Origin: Candidatus Nitrosopumilus sp.
GTDB lineage: Archaea; Thermoproteota; Nitrososphaeria; Nitrososphaerales; Nitrosopumilaceae
Reading direction: 5' to 3'
Assembly (NCBI GenBank): GCA_013911135.1
Contig: JACERO010000075.1
Span: forward strand, 1 to 64,000
Length of the DNA stretch: 64,000 nucleotides
Shown: one piece after another, positions 15,658-23,494 of the stretch
Layout of the letters: each line of letters begins with the position of its first letter
Numbering within the stretch: position 1 is the first letter of the stretch
Position numbers and translations under genes: made by a program
Notes under the pieces: generated by a model
Database searches by the model: none
The model's input: only the letters and a program-made list of their open reading frames with translations
Told to the model about the DNA's origin: nothing

Positions 15658-15809
15658 ACAACCAACCTTTTCTTTTCATTTTCTAAGTAATCGTTATGAT
15701 TATCATATTTTTCAAATCATTTTTTTATTGAAGAAAATTATGATAGATTAGTTATACTCAATCTCACATAAGAGAAAGGACTTTAAGGAATCCATCTAAA
15801 GTCATCACT

Positions 15810-16334
15810 ATGATTTGGCCTGGAATGGGTGATCCTACAAAACGTAAGAAAATACTAAAGTTTCTAGGAATAACTGCAATTATTGCAATGTCTGTAGGTG
15901 CAGGAAGTAGTCTGCTTCAAGGTCAATTTAGCCAAAATGATCCTCTCAAAGTCTGCATTAATGATAGGGAAACTCCATACAAAATCAAGGCAACATTGGA
16001 GTTGATAGTTGATGGCAAGAAAGCAGACATTCCAGCTAACATTGGATTAACTGATGGAGAATGTCATAGAACCATGTATACGTTATCTGATGATGGAACG
16101 ATTTATGCAGAATGGGAAGAAGAATATCCATTTCAGATAGGCCACTTTTTGTGGATGTGGGATTTCCCACTAAGAGATATGGATCAGAGTAAATCAACTA
16201 TGTATGTTAATGATAAAGAATCACCACATTTCATCAACCATCCATTACAAGATGGATATCACTACAAAGGAGTATTTACCTCAAAGGCATATGATGAATC
16301 AAAAGACAGTGATTTCCTTCCACCAGAAAATTAA
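15810..16334 (+). CDS. Exterior membrane-anchored protein linked to the AMO cluster
   Basis: A 174-residue protein with an N-terminal signal anchor (ILKFLGITAIIAMSVGAGSS, residues 15-34) and a beta-rich exterior domain. It has two cysteines (LKVCINDRET and DGECHRTMY) that may form a disulphide, and several His, Met and Trp residues (IGHFLWMWDFPLRDMD, SPHFINHP, DGYHYKG) that could bind copper, though no recognised site is complete. It follows amoB on the same strand after 152 bases. Placement suggests a role with AMO, such as assembly or copper delivery; no enzyme family is recognised. A candidate AMO accessory protein by inference. Confidence 0.7.
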   Translation: MIWPGMGDPTKRKKILKFLGITAIIAMSVGAGSSLLQGQFSQNDPLKVCINDRETPYKIKATLELIVDGKKADIPANIGLTDGECHRTMYTLSDDGTIYAEWEEEYPFQIGHFLWMWDFPLRDMDQSKSTMYVNDKESPHFINHPLQDGYHYKGVFTSKAYDESKDSDFLPPEN

Positions 16335-16432
16335 AAGTTTCAGACTTTGTAAAAAATCAAATTTTTTAAAAAATTAAAGTAGAAAATATTCAACTAAAGG
16401 ATTCTAAAATAATGAAAAGAAGAAAAGAGATT

Positions 16433-16702
16433 TTACCAGTATTTACCGTTGTCTGGAATCAGACCAATACCTTCTCTTTCAAAGTGTCTGTCCAACTCGT
16501 CGACCCATCTCTCACGATTGTCTTTGTAAGCCCAGCCGTGTACACGTAACCAGAATGAGATAATTCCAAGAAGGAATACTGTGAACATAATGGTTCCGAA
16601 GATGTAAATCATTACATCATAGAATAATGGATCATAGTTTGGTCCTAGTTGTCCTGTTATTGATGACAGGATGCTTAGAAAAGTACCTACAATAGGAATC
16701 AT
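16433..16702 (-). CDS. Small membrane protein of the AMO cluster (AmoY/AmoZ candidate)
   Basis: An 89-residue protein with one long or two short membrane helices (IPIVGTFLSILSSITG and VMIYIFGTIMFTVFLLGIIS) and a charged cytosolic tail (YKDNRERWVDELDRHFEREG). Published work on archaeal AMO describes two extra small subunits, AmoY and AmoZ, that lie at conserved places in amo clusters of streamlined genomes. This gene and the next fit that description by size, topology and place. I cannot say which name belongs to which, so no symbol is given. Confidence 0.7.
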   Translation of the reverse strand: MIPIVGTFLSILSSITGQLGPNYDPLFYDVMIYIFGTIMFTVFLLGIISFWLRVHGWAYKDNRERWVDELDRHFEREGIGLIPDNGKYW

Positions 16703-16808
16703 AATATTTTGGCTCTATTTGTGCGATATATACATTTCTTTTACAATCACAAAGTGTGAGATCAGTATTCACTAAAGATGACTAATAAAATAAGAGAAAA
16801 GTGAGAGA

Positions 16809-17141
16809 TTATCCTCTACCCATTGCTGCGTATTTGCCAGATCTTCCTCTAAGGAATAAGGCTCCTGCCATACCACCAAAGATTGCAGCTGAAATAGCTG
16901 CTGCTCCAAATACACCATCTACGCTAAGAACTGGAGTTCCTGAACCAGATCCTGGATTTGCTTCGGCAGATTCAATTCTTCGACGTTGTAATTCGAGTGC
17001 TTCTTCTAGTGTGTATGTTCCAGTTTCGCCACCTGAACCAACGTTACCCATGTATTGTGCAAATGCTACTGTGTTATCTGCATAATAACCCATGGTGAAT
17101 ACAGCAACTAACATTGCTGCGAAAAGTACTTTTGTATTCAT
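16809..17141 (-). CDS. Small signal-peptide membrane protein of the AMO cluster (AmoY/AmoZ candidate)
   Basis: A 110-residue protein with a signal peptide or first helix (KVLFAAMLVAVFTMGYYADN), an exterior helical stretch (TYTLEEALELQRRRIESAEA), a glycine-rich hinge and a final membrane helix (GAAAISAAIFGGMAGALFLR) with a basic tail. Codon use is relatively G/C-rich for the window, like amoA, pointing to high expression. It sits two genes from amoB and next to the 89-residue candidate on the same strand; the two are about 100 bases apart and may share a transcript. Confidence 0.7.
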   Translation of the reverse strand: MNTKVLFAAMLVAVFTMGYYADNTVAFAQYMGNVGSGGETGTYTLEEALELQRRRIESAEANPGSGSGTPVLSVDGVFGAAAISAAIFGGMAGALFLRGRSGKYAAMGRG

Positions 17142-17266
17142 ATCGATTTACCTGTTCGTTTTGAAGTCAAGTACATATTTAACTTTTATTCTGAACTCCA
17201 ATTTTTGATATAATGTACGAGATCAGTATAAGTAACGTTTAATTTTGTTCTTAAATGAGCCGAATC

Positions 17267-17716
17267 ATGGGACGAATGCATACACATAGACATGGAAAAT
17301 CACATTCTATTAGACCAACAACATTACGTGCACCTTCTTGGGTAACACTTAGTCCCAAAGAAATTGAAGAATTAGTTATAAAATACACAAAAGAGGGATT
17401 AACTCCTAGTCAAATTGGAATTAAATTAAGAGATCAGCACTCAATTCCTCTAATCAAACCAATTACCAAAAAAAGCATTGGTGAGATTCTAGAAGAAAAT
17501 GATTTGAAAGCAGAGATGCCAGAAGATCTTGAAAATATTGTCAAAAAAGCAGTAGGTCTTCAAAAGCACCTCAAAGTAAACAAGGGAGATAATAGAAATG
17601 TTAGATCTTTGGAATTAATTGAAGCCAAAGTTCACAGATTATCTGTCTACTACAAAAGAATAGAAAGAATTCCTAAAACCTGGAAGTATAAATCCGTGGT
17701 TGCTCAACTAGAGTAA
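17267..17716 (+). CDS. rps15: Ribosomal protein S15 (archaeal S15/S13e)
   Basis: Small-subunit ribosomal protein that binds 16S rRNA at a three-way junction. The archaeal N-terminal extension is seen as MGRMHTHRHGKSHSIRP, which fixes the start four codons after the ORF track start. The conserved core includes GLTPSQIGIKLRDQHSIPL and RLSVYYKRIERIPKTWKY. Its stop overlaps the next ATG (TAATG), so it begins a tightly packed run: rps15, a DHH phosphoesterase, pcc1 and serS. Confidence 0.95.
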   Translation: MGRMHTHRHGKSHSIRPTTLRAPSWVTLSPKEIEELVIKYTKEGLTPSQIGIKLRDQHSIPLIKPITKKSIGEILEENDLKAEMPEDLENIVKKAVGLQKHLKVNKGDNRNVRSLELIEAKVHRLSVYYKRIERIPKTWKYKSVVAQLE

Positions 17717-19137
17717 TGACAAAATCACTTGATGAGTCACTTTCATTTTTTAAAGATAAAGTTACAGATTGTATAAAGTCTAAAAAATCAATTTTTGTCA
17801 CAACCCATATTGATTGTGATGGACTTACATCTGGAAGTATTATTACCAAAGCTCTAATCAGAGTAGGTGCCAAATGTACGGTTAGAACATCAAAAGAATT
17901 TAATAAAAAAGTAGCAGAGTCTTTCAAAACAGATTCTCGAGATTTTCACATAGTGACAGATTTGGGAGGAGGTTTTGCAAAGGATCTAAATGAATCCTTA
18001 GGAGATAATTGGATGGTTTTAGATCATCACCAGATTCCAGAAGAAGAGTTGGATGATCAAAATGTCATCAATGCTTGGAAATATGGAATTGATGGAGGAG
18101 TTGAGATTTGTGCAGGTGGCATGGCATATCTTGCATCAATGGCACTTGATGAGAAAAATTCAGATTTGTCTGCTATTGCAGTTGTTTCTGCATTAGGGGA
18201 CAGACAAGATCAAGGAGAAAGAAAGTCATTTACAGGTAAGAATTTTGAGATTGTTAATACTGCCAAAGAACAGGGTTTGGTAGATATTGATTTGGATTTA
18301 TTACTAGTAGGAAGAGAAACAAGACCACTTCCTGATGCTTTGGCATTTACTTCACAACCATTTATCGAAGGTTTAACATGGAATAGAGATGCATGTCTTT
18401 CTCTTCTAAATTCATCAGGAATTCAGTTAAAGGATGAAGGGAGATGGAGAGTTCCAGCAGAACTAAATGAGGAAGAAAAAAGGCTAGTAATTGAATCAAT
18501 TACTAAATTTACTTCTGGAAAAAATGCTACTGAAATCATGTCAGAATTAATTGGTTATACCTATACATTTCCAAGAGAGGACAAGCGAAGCTTCTTGCGA
18601 GATGGAAGGGAATTTTCAACTATGCTAAACTCATGTGGAAGAATTAATCATTCAGGTGTTGGAATGGCAATATGCATGGGAGATAGAAATAAGATTCTAA
18701 GAGAAGGTGAAACCATTCTGACAGAATATAGAAAGAAAATTAGAGAATATATGAATATTTTATCAAATGAAAGATGGAGAATTTCAGAAAGCGAAACTTG
18801 TGTTATGGTGAATGGTGAAGATATAGTACCAGAAACAATGACTGGAACCATTTCATCATTAATTGCAGGATCTCCAAAAAATGCTGGAAAAATTGTAATT
18901 TTGAGAACCAAGGCTGAAGAAAATACTATAAAGTTTTCATCAAGAAAGTCCTATAGTTGCAAATCTGACATCAATCTTAGTGAATTAATGAGAACAGGTG
19001 CTGAGAAATTTGATGGTATTGGAGGAGGTCACAATGCAGCAGCAGGAGCAAAAATAACTAAAGACAAATTGGATGAATTTCTAAAGTATTTGGAAGTAAA
19101 TGTCATTAACGTGTCAAGTTCAGGTAGTTCTCAATAA
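17716..19137 (+). CDS. DHH-family phosphoesterase, archaeal RecJ-like
   Basis: Manganese-dependent nuclease or phosphodiesterase of the DHH/DHHA1 family. The phosphoesterase motifs are THIDCDGLTSGS, IVTDLGGG, VLDHHQIPEEE (the DHH motif) and AVVSALGDRQDQGE; the C-terminal DHHA1 domain has GGGHNAAAGA. The 473 residues match archaeal RecJ/GAN homologues, which trim single-stranded DNA or RNA and associate with the replication machinery. It overlaps rps15 by one base and its last 38 bases overlap pcc1. Confidence 0.9.
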   Translation: MTKSLDESLSFFKDKVTDCIKSKKSIFVTTHIDCDGLTSGSIITKALIRVGAKCTVRTSKEFNKKVAESFKTDSRDFHIVTDLGGGFAKDLNESLGDNWMVLDHHQIPEEELDDQNVINAWKYGIDGGVEICAGGMAYLASMALDEKNSDLSAIAVVSALGDRQDQGERKSFTGKNFEIVNTAKEQGLVDIDLDLLLVGRETRPLPDALAFTSQPFIEGLTWNRDACLSLLNSSGIQLKDEGRWRVPAELNEEEKRLVIESITKFTSGKNATEIMSELIGYTYTFPREDKRSFLRDGREFSTMLNSCGRINHSGVGMAICMGDRNKILREGETILTEYRKKIREYMNILSNERWRISESETCVMVNGEDIVPETMTGTISSLIAGSPKNAGKIVILRTKAEENTIKFSSRKSYSCKSDINLSELMRTGAEKFDGIGGGHNAAAGAKITKDKLDEFLKYLEVNVINVSSSGSSQ

Positions 19138-19342
19138 CATATCAAAAGAAAAGGCAGAAACTGTCAAAAAAACATTAGAACCTGATAATGTAAATTTTCC
19201 AGAAGGATTGAGTCTTTATGTTGAAAATATTGATAACAAACTAGTTTTTAATTTTGAAAGTAAGGATAACATGAAACACCTTATTGGAACAATTGATGAA
19301 GTATTAGAGCATGTCCAGGTTGCACTAAAGGTAATTGAATAA
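19100..19342 (+). CDS. pcc1: KEOPS complex subunit Pcc1
   Basis: Small dimerising subunit of the KEOPS complex, which makes t6A37 in tRNAs together with Kae1 and Bud32 (both encoded at 41.5-43.5 kb). The pattern LEPDNVNFPEGLSLYVENID followed by LVFNFESKDNMKHLIGTIDE is typical of Pcc1. Length is 80 residues. The start overlaps the upstream gene by 38 bases and the stop overlaps the serS ATG (TAATG). Confidence 0.85.
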   Translation: MSLTCQVQVVLNNISKEKAETVKKTLEPDNVNFPEGLSLYVENIDNKLVFNFESKDNMKHLIGTIDEVLEHVQVALKVIE

Positions 19343-20607
19343 TGTTAGATCCTAAATTAATCAAAGAAAAATCACAAATTATTCGTGACATGCTCAAAGT
19401 AAGGAATGTGGATTTTGATTTAGATGCATTAATAGAGTTTGAACAAAAAAGGCGCGAATTCATAATTAAAACTGATGAATTAAGAAAAAAGAAAAATCAA
19501 GTAGCTTTAGAGATTTCGCAAAAAAAGAAGGATGGTAAAGATGCATCATCAATTTTAGTTGAGATGAAAAATGTCTCAGTTGAACTTACAAAATTAGAAT
19601 CAGAGCAAGAAAGTATTGAAAATACGTATTCGAAATTGGCATTAACAATTCCAAATCTCGTTGATAAATCAGTTCCAATTGGGGCAGATGAAAGTGCTAA
19701 CAAAGAGATAAGAAAATGGGGAAGTATTCCAAATTTTAATTTTAAAATAAGTGACCATATTGATATTTCTGAAAATTTAGACTTGGTAGACTTGGAAAGA
19801 GCAGCAAAAGTTGCAGGAGCCAGATTCTATTATCTAAAAAATGATCTAGTAAGATTAAACCAATCACTAATTCACTATGCATTAGATTTTCTTGCAAAAA
19901 AAGAATATTCTCTTGTTCAGCCACCATACATGATTAATCGAGAATCAATGGAGGGCGCAGTGATTGCTGATGATTTTGAAGACGTAATCTACAAGGTTGA
20001 AGAAGAAGATCTATACATGATTGGAACATCCGAACATGCTATGGCAGCAATGCACTCAAAAGAAATCATTGAGGGAAAAGATCTGCCCATAAGATATGCA
20101 GGTGTCAGTCCATGTTTTAGAAAAGAAGCAGGGGCACATGGAAGAGATCAGAAAGGAATTTTCAGAGTACATCAATTTGACAAAATTGAACAATTTGTAT
20201 TTTCTAGACCAGAAGATTCTTGGAATGAACATGAAAAAATGCTAACACTTGTTGAAGAATTTTATCAAAAATTAGAGATTCCACACAAAGTAATGCTGCT
20301 ATCTACTGGGGATATGGGAAAAGTTTCAGCAAAGACTTATGATATTGAAGCATGGATGGCAGGACAAAATGCCTATAGAGAAATTGTTTCATGTTCAAAC
20401 TGTTTAGATTATCAAGCAAGAAGATTGAAGATCAGATTTAGGGATAAAACAAATGAAGATACACAATACGTACACACACTTAACAGCACTCTTGTTGCTA
20501 CAACTAGAGTTCTAGTATCCATAATGGAGAACTTTCAAACAAAGGATGGACACATTAGAATCCCTCAAGTTTTACAGAGTTACATGGGAAATCAGAAAGA
20601 GATCTAG
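19342..20607 (+). CDS. serS: Seryl-tRNA synthetase
   Basis: Class II aminoacyl-tRNA synthetase of the common (bacterial-like) type, 421 residues. An N-terminal coiled-coil arm (about 30-100, rich in KKKNQVALEISQKKKDGKD) binds the tRNA-Ser long arm. The core has motif 2 (YAGVSPCFRKEAGAHGRDQK) and motif 3 (NSTLVATTRVLVSIMENFQ), with the serine-binding TSEHAM segment. It is the fourth gene of the rps15 run. Confidence 0.95.
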   Translation: MLDPKLIKEKSQIIRDMLKVRNVDFDLDALIEFEQKRREFIIKTDELRKKKNQVALEISQKKKDGKDASSILVEMKNVSVELTKLESEQESIENTYSKLALTIPNLVDKSVPIGADESANKEIRKWGSIPNFNFKISDHIDISENLDLVDLERAAKVAGARFYYLKNDLVRLNQSLIHYALDFLAKKEYSLVQPPYMINRESMEGAVIADDFEDVIYKVEEEDLYMIGTSEHAMAAMHSKEIIEGKDLPIRYAGVSPCFRKEAGAHGRDQKGIFRVHQFDKIEQFVFSRPEDSWNEHEKMLTLVEEFYQKLEIPHKVMLLSTGDMGKVSAKTYDIEAWMAGQNAYREIVSCSNCLDYQARRLKIRFRDKTNEDTQYVHTLNSTLVATTRVLVSIMENFQTKDGHIRIPQVLQSYMGNQKEI

Positions 20608-20647
20608 TAACATACCCTTATATTTTGGATTTAAAGGTCGATAATAA

Positions 20648-21259
20648 TTGGCACGTAGAAAAGGTCGTACTAAAGACAAGTGGAGAGAAAAACGCTGGGT
20701 TACAGTAAATGCACCAGAATCATTTAATGTTGTCCCAATTGCTTATGTTCCAATTACAGATGATGAAAATGCAGTAGGTAGAGTTTTAGAAGTAACACTT
20801 TATGATATTCTAAAAGGAGATCCTTCACAACATCAATACAAAATGTATTTCCAAATTGACAAGGTTGATGGTGATAAAGCATCAACAATTTTCAAGAGAT
20901 TTGAGTATTCAAAAGAATTTTTACGTAGTTTAGTTAGACGTGGTTCATCAAAAATTAATTTTATTATGGATATCAAAACAAAAGATGGATACATCTTTAG
21001 AGTAAAAGTAATTGCCCTAACCCATAGACAGTTAAACACATCTAGACAACATGCTCTGAGATTAATTGTAAGAGACGTAATTAACAAGACAGTTCCAGAA
21101 ATGACAGTTGAACAATTTGTCCAAGCAACTTGTTACAGTAAAATAAATTCAGATATCATGGCAGCATTCAAGAAAGTTATTAGAGTAAGACATGTAGGTC
21201 TTGAGAAAGTAAAACTCATTAGAACTGCAGACAAAGAAACAATATTACTTGAAGCATAA
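20648..21259 (+). CDS. rps3ae: Ribosomal protein S3Ae
   Basis: Archaeal/eukaryal small-subunit ribosomal protein (eS1). Start is TTG, giving MARRKGRTKDKWREKRWVTV, the usual archaeal N-terminus. The core (LKGDPSQHQYKMYFQIDKVD, RRGSSKINFIMDIKTKDGY and RVRHVGLEKVKLIR) is well conserved. The 203-residue length is normal. It lies 40 bases after serS. Confidence 0.95.
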   Translation: MARRKGRTKDKWREKRWVTVNAPESFNVVPIAYVPITDDENAVGRVLEVTLYDILKGDPSQHQYKMYFQIDKVDGDKASTIFKRFEYSKEFLRSLVRRGSSKINFIMDIKTKDGYIFRVKVIALTHRQLNTSRQHALRLIVRDVINKTVPEMTVEQFVQATCYSKINSDIMAAFKKVIRVRHVGLEKVKLIRTADKETILLEA

Positions 21260-21285
21260 ACAACTAAGATTATTCTTTTACAATC

Positions 21286-21714
21286 ATGATTGATAAGATA
21301 GAAGTATCAATTGATGTAATTATTCATGCAACTGAAGACATTTCAAGAATATTCCAGTCTTTTGAAGAAATATTAGATCTAAAAAAAGATGATTTCACAA
21401 TTCATGAAACCACAGGACATTTCGATAATCCAATAATTATGTTAAATGCAGAAATTGTAAAAAAAGAGGCTCAAAATTTCATGAAGAAACTTTTAGGATT
21501 TTTATCAATTGAGCAAATCAATGAATTAATTGAAGAAATTGAAGAAAGAACAATAGATTCAAGATTTCATATGAGATTAGACAAGCAAGAACTAATGAAA
21601 GGAAATCTTGCATTTGGAGAAAAAGAATCAATAAAAATAAAAATTCACACACCAATTTACAACAAAAAAAATACTGTTAAAACATTTACAGAAATTTTTC
21701 AAATTGCCAACTAG
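21286..21714 (+). CDS. Exosome-linked RNA-binding protein (COG1325 type)
   Basis: A 142-residue protein resembling archaeal RNA-binding proteins associated with exosome genes (COG1325/DUF54). It starts with a beta strand (VSIDVIIHATEDISRIFQSF), includes the conserved GHFDNPIIML turn, and has FHMRLDKQELMKGNLAFGE with basic residues for RNA contact. It follows rps3ae after 26 bases. A role in RNA processing is likely but not shown by catalytic motifs. Confidence 0.8.
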   Translation: MIDKIEVSIDVIIHATEDISRIFQSFEEILDLKKDDFTIHETTGHFDNPIIMLNAEIVKKEAQNFMKKLLGFLSIEQINELIEEIEERTIDSRFHMRLDKQELMKGNLAFGEKESIKIKIHTPIYNKKNTVKTFTEIFQIAN

Positions 21715-21745
21715 ATTAAATAGGAATAACAGAATTATTCAATTT

Positions 21746-21815
21746 GGGAATGAGGAAATAATAGCCGCTCCAGTCTGAGCGAAAGCCTTGAAGACGCCGC
21801 GACGAACCGACCCCA
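21746..21815 (+). ncRNA. Candidate C/D-box guide RNA
   Basis: A G/C-rich island in an AT-rich gap of 191 bases. In order: GGG, a C-like box ATGAGGA (21750-21756), D' box CTGA (21775-21778), C'-like TTGAAGA (21788-21794), a 12-base spacer, D-like CCGA (21807-21810) and CCCC able to pair with the leading GGG. The 12-base C'-to-D interval is the archaeal norm for a methylation guide, but the C and D boxes deviate from consensus and the first interval is 18 bases. No rRNA target could be checked. Confidence 0.35.
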
Positions 21816-21905
21816 TTTTTGAATCGATCATGAAATTTTGTTTAAAAAATTCTATGCATTTTATCAGTGTATTATTTTAAATACGGATAGACAAACCTCA
21901 TTATC

Positions 21906-23363
21906 GTGGCAGATTATGATGTTATAATTGCAGGTGGAGGTTTAGCAGGTACAATTACAGCTCAATCTATCTCTCACTATTCAAATCAAAACCTAAAGAT
22001 TTTGGTTGTTGATAGAAATACAGAATTTTTACCAGGTAGAAAATCATTGGCAGGTTGGGTATGTGGAGATGCATGTTCCAAAGAGGCAGTAAATTTTATG
22101 TCAAATAGAATTAAAGTTGAATGGACCAAACCAGAAATCGAACATGATGTAAAAGGTGTAATGGCATTTTCCCCAGACAGAGAAACCGCAATTCCATTTG
22201 ATGGAGATGGATTCATGTTAAATCGTCAAAAGCTACCTGAAATTCAAAATGAAAGATGTAGAAAAATTGGAATTGAGTTTGAATATGAGATTAATCTTAC
22301 TGGTCTAATTTATGATGGTCAGCAAGTAGTTGGAATTCAAGGAATTGATAACAAAACAAAACAGCCTTTTAAGAAAACATCAAAAATTGTAGTTGATGCA
22401 ACAGGAGTTACATCTACGCTCAGAAATGGACTTCAAAACTCAACAAAAGTAGAAAAAAGAATCGACAGAAAAGATTTGGAATCTACAGGTAGATACATTA
22501 TGTATTTTGATCAAGGACAAAAAGATCTTACAGAATTTGATCCGGATTATTGTATAATTCATTTAGATCAAGATATTGCACCAGGCGGATATGGATGGGT
22601 ATTTCCAAAAGGAGATAACAAAGTTAACATTGGTTTAGGAGTTGAGAAATCATTTTTGGATAAAAGAAACAAAAGGTTAGGTAAGAAAGACAATGTAGCA
22701 TCATTAATGAAAGAATATCTTGAAAGAAACAGAGCAATTAAAAATTCAAGATTATCAGAAGATCCTGAAGACATTAACAATAATTCTGGAGTGTTCCAAG
22801 TTTCAGTTAGAAGACAAAATGATTGTATGGTATCTGGAGGATACATGTTAGTTGGAGATTCTGCATGGATGCCAAAAGCAATTGATGCAGGCGGAATAGG
22901 ACCAGCGTTAATTGCAGGAACAATTATTGGAAATAATGTATCTCAAGCAATAGAAGCAAATGATACTTCAGAAGCAAATCTTTGGCAATACAATCTTGAC
23001 TTTATCAAAGAATATGGATACAAAACTGCAGGTCTTGAACTTTTTAGAGGATTAGTACAACAAATGACTAACGAACAAATCAGTTATGGAATGAAACACT
23101 TTTTGGGAAATCTTGATGTTGAATCAATCAGCAAAGGTGAGCATCCAGACTTTTCAGGATTAGGAAAAATTGGTATGATAATTAGAGGTGCGATGAATAA
23201 GACAGTTGCAAAAGCACTAAAATATACATCAGAACAAAACCAATGGTTAGTTGAACATTATAATAATTATCCAAAAGATCCATCAGGTTTTGATGAATGG
23301 AACAAAACATTTCATCAGAGATTTGGTGAAGCAGTTACAAAAGTAGAAGCTTTTGATACATGA
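21906..23363 (+). CDS. Geranylgeranyl reductase family protein
   Basis: FAD-dependent reductase that most likely saturates the isoprenoid chains of archaeal ether lipids. The FAD-binding start is YDVIIAGGGLAGTITAQSIS; the family motif PGGYGWVFPKG is at about residue 225 and the second FAD segment is GYMLVGDSAWMPKAIDAGGI. Start codon is GTG. Length (485) is slightly above the usual 390-460 because of an extra C-terminal helical tail after the GGIGPALIAG region. It is a single transcription unit. Confidence 0.88.
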   Translation: MADYDVIIAGGGLAGTITAQSISHYSNQNLKILVVDRNTEFLPGRKSLAGWVCGDACSKEAVNFMSNRIKVEWTKPEIEHDVKGVMAFSPDRETAIPFDGDGFMLNRQKLPEIQNERCRKIGIEFEYEINLTGLIYDGQQVVGIQGIDNKTKQPFKKTSKIVVDATGVTSTLRNGLQNSTKVEKRIDRKDLESTGRYIMYFDQGQKDLTEFDPDYCIIHLDQDIAPGGYGWVFPKGDNKVNIGLGVEKSFLDKRNKRLGKKDNVASLMKEYLERNRAIKNSRLSEDPEDINNNSGVFQVSVRRQNDCMVSGGYMLVGDSAWMPKAIDAGGIGPALIAGTIIGNNVSQAIEANDTSEANLWQYNLDFIKEYGYKTAGLELFRGLVQQMTNEQISYGMKHFLGNLDVESISKGEHPDFSGLGKIGMIIRGAMNKTVAKALKYTSEQNQWLVEHYNNYPKDPSGFDEWNKTFHQRFGEAVTKVEAFDT

Positions 23364-23494
23364 TTAATACAAAAACTCACTTTTGAAATTAAAGAAATCT
23401 TTGGAAAATTACTGATTAAATCAAATTCTAGGCTCAATCCAGGGGATTCAGCTACCTTTTTGGGGATGAAAATGGACGCAGTTAGATGTGGAAA

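Noticed and set aside
16801-17085. 94-aa plus-strand ORF in the AMO cluster
   Set aside because: It is the antisense of the 110-aa membrane protein, which has a signal peptide and matching codon use.
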